Of a stretch of 42,944 bases of DNA, positions 39,262 to 42,944 are shown one piece after another. Origin of the DNA: a virus. The notes below the pieces were generated by a model. The model was not told where the DNA came from and searched no databases. It was given only the letters and a program-made list of their open reading frames with translations. Every line of letters begins with the position of its first letter. Position 1 is the first letter of the stretch. Both the position numbers and the translations under genes were made by a program. The DNA lies in the IMG/VR virus record IMGVR_UViG_3300001460_000051, positions 1-42,944 of that record; one strand, written 5' to 3'.

Positions 39262-39723
39262 TTAAGCGTTAACTACTACGTATTCAACATCAATACTAGA
39301 ACTTAAAGAATAAACAGATATAAATTCTATATCTTGACCAAAAGTTCCATTAAATAAACTACTTGTTACATTAGGGCTTGAAAACATTAAAGATGAAGTT
39401 GGTAAACATTCCATAGTCCAATATTTAGCTCCTCCACCATCATCTGATGATGTAAAATTAACTGCTAAAGATGCTGAATTATCTAAATTAGAAATTCTTA
39501 CATATTTCATACTACTAGATGGAAATGTACCAGCGCCAGGATCAACACCATTAACATTAATTAAATCTATAGATGTTGTTTGAGGTACAGTTACAAATCT
39601 TCTATCCACATTAGTTACATTATCAATTGTAAAAAACGTTTCATTAAGAGTTTTAATATCCTTAACAATATGTTCCTCCTTAATTTTTATTTGAAATTTT
39701 GTTGGAGTTAATGTTGATGCCAT
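39262..39723 (-). CDS. Uncharacterised beta-rich virion protein
   Basis: I do not recognise this 153-aa protein. It is rich in beta-strand-forming and Ser/Thr/Asn residues, with a likely beta-sandwich (SMKYVRISNLDNSASLAVNF, KYWTMECLPTSSLMFSS, FGQDIEFISVYS). This style is typical of small capsid or tail decoration proteins. It starts the neck operon 13 nt after a late-type motif and is followed by the gp13-like gene after 12 nt, which supports a virion role. No signal peptide or membrane segment is present. Confidence 0.6.
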   Translation of the reverse strand: MASTLTPTKFQIKIKEEHIVKDIKTLNETFFTIDNVTNVDRRFVTVPQTTSIDLINVNGVDPGAGTFPSSSMKYVRISNLDNSASLAVNFTSSDDGGGAKYWTMECLPTSSLMFSSPNVTSSLFNGTFGQDIEFISVYSLSSSIDVEYVVVNA

Positions 39724-39736
39724 AATATATTTTTTG

Positions 39737-39746
39737 TTATAAATAT
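39737..39746 (-). promoter_or_regulatory. Late promoter motif before the neck operon
   Basis: The coding strand reads ATATTTATAA, ending 13 nt before the ATG of the 153-aa virion gene. The downstream leader is CAAAAAATATATT, with no Shine-Dalgarno sequence. Confidence 0.65.
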
Positions 39747-39768
39747 ATAAAAAATTATTCCCAATTAT

Positions 39769-40503
39769 TTATTTCCGGGTTTTTCCGCTACTTCCTGAGG
39801 TACCCTTAAACATACCTTTTTCTTCTGCTTCCTCATAGATTTCAATTAAATTATCAACAATAGGATCTCTATGATTTTGCATTAAAGTTATACTAGTCAT
39901 TTTTTTAATTCTTCTAGCAGCAGCATATAAAAATCTAAAACCAGAATCTGCTTTACCTCTTAAATCAATTTGATGATCATCACCACAAACTATCATTTTT
40001 GATCTTAAACCTATACGAGTTGAAATCATTTCCATTTGTTCATGAGTAACATTTTGTGCTTCATCTACTATAATACATGAATCTAAAAATGTTCTACCTC
40101 GCATAAATGCTAAAGGTACTATTTCTATTTTTCCATCTTCAATTAATTTTTCAACTTTAACTTTATCAAACAAAGAATACATATTTTGATAAATTGGTTG
40201 AATCCAAGGATCCATTTTTTCTCTTAAATCACCAGGTAAAAATCCTATTTCTTCTTTTGATACTGTAGGACGTGTAATTACAATTTTTGTGTAATGTCTT
40301 CTTAACAATCCATCTAATGCTATATTACAAGCTAATAATGTTTTTCCTGAACCTGCTCTACCAGCTAATACTGATAATGTGTGATCTAGTATTTTTGCCT
40401 TTGCTTCTTTTTGTTCTTCGTTTAATTGTAATTTAAATTTAATTGGGTTTTTTACTATTCTTTTTTTTCTGAATACTTCGTCCTTATGATGGTTCGATGT
40501 CAT
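39769..40503 (-). CDS. phoH: PhoH-like P-loop ATPase
   Basis: This 244-aa protein is a PhoH-family ATPase, common in marine T4-like phages. Residues 48-55 (GRAGSGKT) form the Walker A loop. KIVITRPTVSKEEIGFLPGDLREKMDPW (73-100) is the family's conserved block, IIVDEAQN (144-151) is Walker B, and GDDHQIDLRG is the sensor region. The family has been linked to phosphate starvation and RNA metabolism; its role in phages is not settled. Its start overlaps the PSD gene by 20 nt, so expression is coupled. The C-terminus ends in a Gly/Ser-rich basic tail (GTSGSSGKTRK), a small echo of the fibre repeats and probably a coincidence. Confidence 0.92.
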   Translation of the reverse strand: MTSNHHKDEVFRKKRIVKNPIKFKLQLNEEQKEAKAKILDHTLSVLAGRAGSGKTLLACNIALDGLLRRHYTKIVITRPTVSKEEIGFLPGDLREKMDPWIQPIYQNMYSLFDKVKVEKLIEDGKIEIVPLAFMRGRTFLDSCIIVDEAQNVTHEQMEMISTRIGLRSKMIVCGDDHQIDLRGKADSGFRFLYAAARRIKKMTSITLMQNHRDPIVDNLIEIYEEAEEKGMFKGTSGSSGKTRK

Positions 40504-41218
40504 TATTCGTTTCTTTAATTTTGATTAATTTATCAAGACCTGCATTTACATGCATTGTATCATCTAGAATGGTCTCAAATTTATATCTAGAATCTAGAGG
40601 TAGAACTAAATCTACTTGTGACCCCCATCTAATCAAACTGAATCTTTCGTTTTGTGTACAAAGATCCCCCTGTTGTTTAAAAGGGGCTATTACATTTACA
40701 TCTTCATCTGCTATTTGTATTATATGATATGTGTAATCTAAAGAAGGAACATACACTTGGTTAGACATCCTTTCATTGTACTTTAAGTACGCCATGTTAT
40801 TCGGATTGATTACTTTATTTAAAATATCCTTCTCTACCGCTAACATTGGTTTGTTTGTAGATTCAATAGGTTCCAAACGTTTATACTTAAGTACACCACC
40901 ATAAGGAATTCTATTAATATGTACATCATAAAATGACATAAATATTCCAATAACTAAAGAAGGTTTATTATAATCGCTATCACCCATTACATCTTGGATA
41001 GTATAATCAATACCTTTTATTTCTAAAACTTGTTCACCAGGTTGAACTAATTTTTGATATAAAATAGTTCCATCTGCTGGACTATAAAAATGTTTATAAT
41101 CTATGTGGGTTGATCTTAAGGGATCTCTAAAAAAGAATGTGTTGCTTAATTCTCCTACTGATAATTTAGATAATTTATTTACTTCACCATTTAACCAATC
41201 TTTTAAAGTCTCAGCCAT
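40484..41218 (-). CDS. psd: Phosphatidylserine decarboxylase, short (archaeal-like) type
   Basis: This 244-aa protein resembles short-type phosphatidylserine decarboxylase proenzymes, which self-cleave at Gly-Ser to form a pyruvoyl cofactor and convert phosphatidylserine to phosphatidylethanolamine. Asp49 lies in YSPADGTI, His100 in GIFMSFYDVHINRIPYGG, and the cleavage pair is Gly199-Ser200 in NERFSLIRWGSQVDLVLP. Position and context of the Asp-His-Ser triad match the family. Short-type enzymes usually act on membrane lipids and carry hydrophobic N-terminal segments; here the N-terminus is only weakly hydrophobic, so membrane docking may be peripheral. It follows the amidinotransferase-like gene with a TAATG overlap and overlaps PhoH. 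Lipid or related head-group remodelling during infection is the likely role, by inference. Confidence 0.85.
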   Translation of the reverse strand: MAETLKDWLNGEVNKLSKLSVGELSNTFFFRDPLRSTHIDYKHFYSPADGTILYQKLVQPGEQVLEIKGIDYTIQDVMGDSDYNKPSLVIGIFMSFYDVHINRIPYGGVLKYKRLEPIESTNKPMLAVEKDILNKVINPNNMAYLKYNERMSNQVYVPSLDYTYHIIQIADEDVNVIAPFKQQGDLCTQNERFSLIRWGSQVDLVLPLDSRYKFETILDDTMHVNAGLDKLIKIKETNNDIEPS

Positions 41219-42132
41219 TAAAGAAGTGATTTAAAATGATCAACTCTGTTTAAATGCATTACCATACAACTTAACATAGCTCCAGATTTCATATATTCTG
41301 ATAGATTAAAAATTACAGGTTCCATCCCTTCATCAGAACATATTTTTTCTAATGAAGCAATTTTATGTTTTTCACCTTCATAAAATTCATCTCCTTTTTT
41401 CATTTCAGAAATATTTGAAGCACATAAAATCATATTACCTAATCTAACAGAATTAGCCATTCCATACATTGAGTCTTCTGCATCTATGTCTATTATGTTA
41501 GTATATTTGCTAATTTGCGCTAACTCGGTTTTATCATATAACTCAGTACAAACCATAGTTGACCGCGTATTTAACGGGAATATACTACAATCTAAATGGT
41601 ACATATACTCATCAACCATTTTAACTTTAATAACTTTCATATTAAAGTTTTCTTCCATCCAATGGTATGTTTTTATATCTGAACGAATATCATATCCCCC
41701 TATATAAACATTATCTTTTAAATATTTTATATCTGCTTCACCTTCCCATTTATGAGGTGATATGTGAGTATTATAACCCATTTGTTTAAAGAATTTTTCA
41801 CCTACATATTCTTCTCCTTGTCTTGGGGGTGAAGTATAATTTGATAATAAAATATGATTTTCATCACAAATATGTGGTAATTGTAATCCTAAATTTGCTA
41901 CATAAATTAAATCTTGGAAATTACCTTCTGCAGGTAATAAATGTACTAATGATTGTCCAGCCATAAAGTTATACAAGTCCATAAACTGCTTATATGCCTT
42001 TGGTCTATTTATTGCTAATTCTTTATCGGACATTTCCTTCATCCAAACATTATTTGGATCATCTGTTGAAAATGTATGTGGGAAATTCATTACGTAACTT
42101 TGAATTGGTAACTGCGAGGGAGTTTCTTTCAT
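41218..42132 (-). CDS. Amidinotransferase/DDAH-type guanidino-modifying enzyme
   Basis: This 304-aa protein has the residue pattern of the amidinotransferase/arginine deiminase/DDAH superfamily, which acts on guanidino groups through a Cys-His-Asp/Glu set. The N-terminus reads SYVMNFPHTFSTDDPNNVWM (12-31). QDLIYVANLGLQL (73-85) is the substrate-binding segment, WEGEADIKYL (129-138) corresponds to the F-E-G-G-D block, and YHLDCSIFPL (178-187) supplies His179. Cys289 in KSGAMLSCMVMHLNR is the expected nucleophile. I cannot tell a transferase from a hydrolase. It opens an accessory operon with psd and phoH, 21 nt after a late-type motif. The window also encodes a GAMT-like methyltransferase, so a link through guanidino chemistry is possible. 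Confidence 0.75.
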   Translation of the reverse strand: MKETPSQLPIQSYVMNFPHTFSTDDPNNVWMKEMSDKELAINRPKAYKQFMDLYNFMAGQSLVHLLPAEGNFQDLIYVANLGLQLPHICDENHILLSNYTSPPRQGEEYVGEKFFKQMGYNTHISPHKWEGEADIKYLKDNVYIGGYDIRSDIKTYHWMEENFNMKVIKVKMVDEYMYHLDCSIFPLNTRSTMVCTELYDKTELAQISKYTNIIDIDAEDSMYGMANSVRLGNMILCASNISEMKKGDEFYEGEKHKIASLEKICSDEGMEPVIFNLSEYMKSGAMLSCMVMHLNRVDHFKSLL

Positions 42133-42153
42133 TTTAATAACTGTTTTGTTTGA

Positions 42154-42163
42154 GTATAAATAT
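42154..42163 (-). promoter_or_regulatory. Late promoter motif before the accessory operon
   Basis: The coding strand reads ATATTTATAC, one base from the consensus, ending 21 nt before the ATG of the amidinotransferase-like gene. It lies between that ATG and the terminator of the capsid gene, which is where a restart promoter is expected. Confidence 0.6.
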
Positions 42164-42192
42164 ACTAAGTACCTACTAGGTAACCAAATAAT

Positions 42193-42219
42193 AAAAAAAA
42201 GCCCCGCTAATGCGGGGCT
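42193..42219 (-). terminator. Rho-independent terminator after the major capsid gene
   Basis: On the minus strand AGCCCCGC and GCGGGGCT (42219-42200) form a perfect 8-bp stem with an ATTA loop, followed by a run of T residues down to 42193. It lies 29 nt after the capsid stop codon. The stem is unusually GC-rich for this AT-rich genome and is the strongest hairpin I see in the window. Confidence 0.95.
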
Positions 42220-42248
42220 CTTAATTACTATTATTTAAAATCTATTGA

Positions 42249-42944
42249 TTAAAGAGTATTTAAACCATTAACAAAGATTTTACCATAGAATTCTGGTCTT
42301 ACGACTTTCTTAGCGTAACGAGTTAATAGACCTTTTCTTGGAGTAAAGGTATTTGGATCGTATACTAATGGAGTCATAATTAACGGAATATATGGAGCAA
42401 ATACAGCACCAGCTTCTAAGAACTGACCTCCTCTAAATCCTAATAGGATTGTGTTTTCAGTCATGTAAGGGTTCTTATAAACAGTATATCTAGAGTTGAT
42501 AGTACCAGCTTTCTGTACACCAAAAGCGTAAGAAGCTTTAGCAGCATCACCATCAGAAGTACTAGCAAATCCTGGTATAGATTCGATAATTGTAGCTACT
42601 GTTGGAGAACATACTAAGAAATTAGCACCACCTCTAAGAGTTTTCTGGTGAATGATATTACTTAACTTTTGGATTTTAGTTCCTAAAGTTTGGAACCATT
42701 GTCCTTGAGAGTTAAAGAACCCTAAGTCAGCATTTACAACACCTGTAGAACCAACTGCTAAGTTGTTCTGAGCACTCCACCATTCTGTACCAGCTGCAGC
42801 TGATTCGATCAACATATCAAGAATTTCTAAGTCAATTTCTAATGAAATGTACTCACTCATGATTGAAGTTAATTCAGCTTCTGCATCTAGAGAATGGTAA
42901 GCGTTAAGATCTTGAGCGAACTCAGGAGTCCAAACTGCTCTTAA
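42249..42944 (-). CDS. 23: Major capsid protein, gp23-like, 5' end outside the window
   Basis: The frame is open from the right edge of the window; an internal Met at 42860 is not the real start. The upstream in-frame codons read LRAVWTPEFAQDLNAYHSLD and then AEAELTSIMSEYISLEIDLE. This matches the gp23 helix where T4 reads A-x-Y-S-x-E-L-A-Q-D-L-K-A-V-H-G-L-D-A. The C-terminal part (NFLVCSPTVATIIES, YTVYKNPYM, GFRGGQFLEAGAVFAPYIPL, GLLTRYAKKVVRPEFYGKIFVNGLN) is typical of T4-type major capsid proteins. About 231 residues are present. The gene ends before a strong terminator, fitting a very abundant product. Its codons are richer in G and C than those of its neighbours (for example CTAGATGCAGAAGCT), as often seen in highly expressed genes. 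Confidence 0.92.
   Translation of the reverse strand, partial: LRAVWTPEFAQDLNAYHSLDAEAELTSIMSEYISLEIDLEILDMLIESAAAGTEWWSAQNNLAVGSTGVVNADLGFFNSQGQWFQTLGTKIQKLSNIIHQKTLRGGANFLVCSPTVATIIESIPGFASTSDGDAAKASYAFGVQKAGTINSRYTVYKNPYMTENTILLGFRGGQFLEAGAVFAPYIPLIMTPLVYDPNTFTPRKGLLTRYAKKVVRPEFYGKIFVNGLNTL

Noticed and set aside
39769-40503. Gly/Ser-rich tail of PhoH as evidence of transfer from the fibre gene
   Set aside because: The similarity is limited to about seven residues (GTSGSSG) and is easily explained by chance in a flexible, basic C-terminus.
9601-42163. Reading TATAAATA on the plus strand as standard T4 late promoters
   Set aside because: All sites point away from any gene in that orientation, since there are no plus-strand genes. 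The positional conservation is relative to minus-strand ATGs, so the inverted reading ATATTTATAA is the relevant one.
1-42944. tRNA genes, integrase, attachment sites or insertion sequences
   Set aside because: Gaps between genes are nearly all under 120 nt, and I found no cloverleaf-like sequence, recombinase motif or terminal inverted repeats.

Overview
The window is a near-contiguous block of a contractile-tailed, T4-related phage (myovirus morphology). It is AT-rich, and every convincing gene lies on the minus strand, so transcription runs from the right end to the left. Recognisable T4-type hallmarks include a gp23-like major capsid protein at the right edge, gp13/gp14/gp15-type neck and tail-completion proteins in T4 order, a gp18-like sheath, a gp19-like tube, a tape measure, baseplate and hub proteins, a gp32-like ssDNA-binding protein and a UvsX/RecA recombinase at the left edge. 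Start codons are preceded by A/T-rich leaders without Shine-Dalgarno sequences, which suggests a Bacteroidota host. This host call is an inference. The compact family-A-like DNA polymerase and the far-T4 gene content fit an environmental, probably aquatic, lineage.

Layout, in transcription order (right to left): (1) 42944-42249, 3' part of the capsid gene, ending in a strong terminator. (2) 42132-39769, a late-promoter-driven accessory operon of an amidinotransferase/amidinohydrolase-like protein, a short-type phosphatidylserine decarboxylase and a PhoH ATPase. (3) 39723-36539, a beta-rich virion protein and the neck/tail-completion genes. (4) 36501-24635, a fibre module: a 989-aa fibre, a 2542-aa collagen-like Gly-X-Y fibre made almost entirely of Gly/Ser/Thr/Asn/Ala, a GAMT/RMT2-like methyltransferase and a small beta-sandwich protein. 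(5) 24560-18155, a glycan cassette: a multidomain glycosyltransferase, an FkbM methyltransferase, a GT4 transferase, a GT-A-like transferase and a TibC/BAHT-like O-heptosyltransferase. (6) 18128-13423, a fibre-like protein, a small coiled-coil protein, sheath and tube, ending in a second strong terminator. (7) 13320-3224, a tail-chaperone pair joined by an apparent -1 ribosomal frameshift, the tape measure and the baseplate/hub, including a hub protein fused to a CHAP-like peptidase. (8) 3176-1, replication and recombination genes.

Three observations stand out. First, a textbook -1 frameshift signal (T TTT TTT, a 5-nt spacer and an 8-bp hairpin) joins two tail-chaperone ORFs, and the second ORF has no ATG. 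Second, a huge Ser/Thr-rich collagen-like fibre lies beside a glycosylation cassette that includes a BAHT-type enzyme, a family known to hyperglycosylate Ser-rich repeat proteins; this points to a glycosylated virion fibre. Third, nine late transcription units are preceded by ATATTTATAA on the coding strand, which is the T4 late promoter box in inverted orientation. The paired guanidino-handling enzymes (amidinotransferase-like and GAMT-like) and the lipid enzyme PSD are further unusual cargo.
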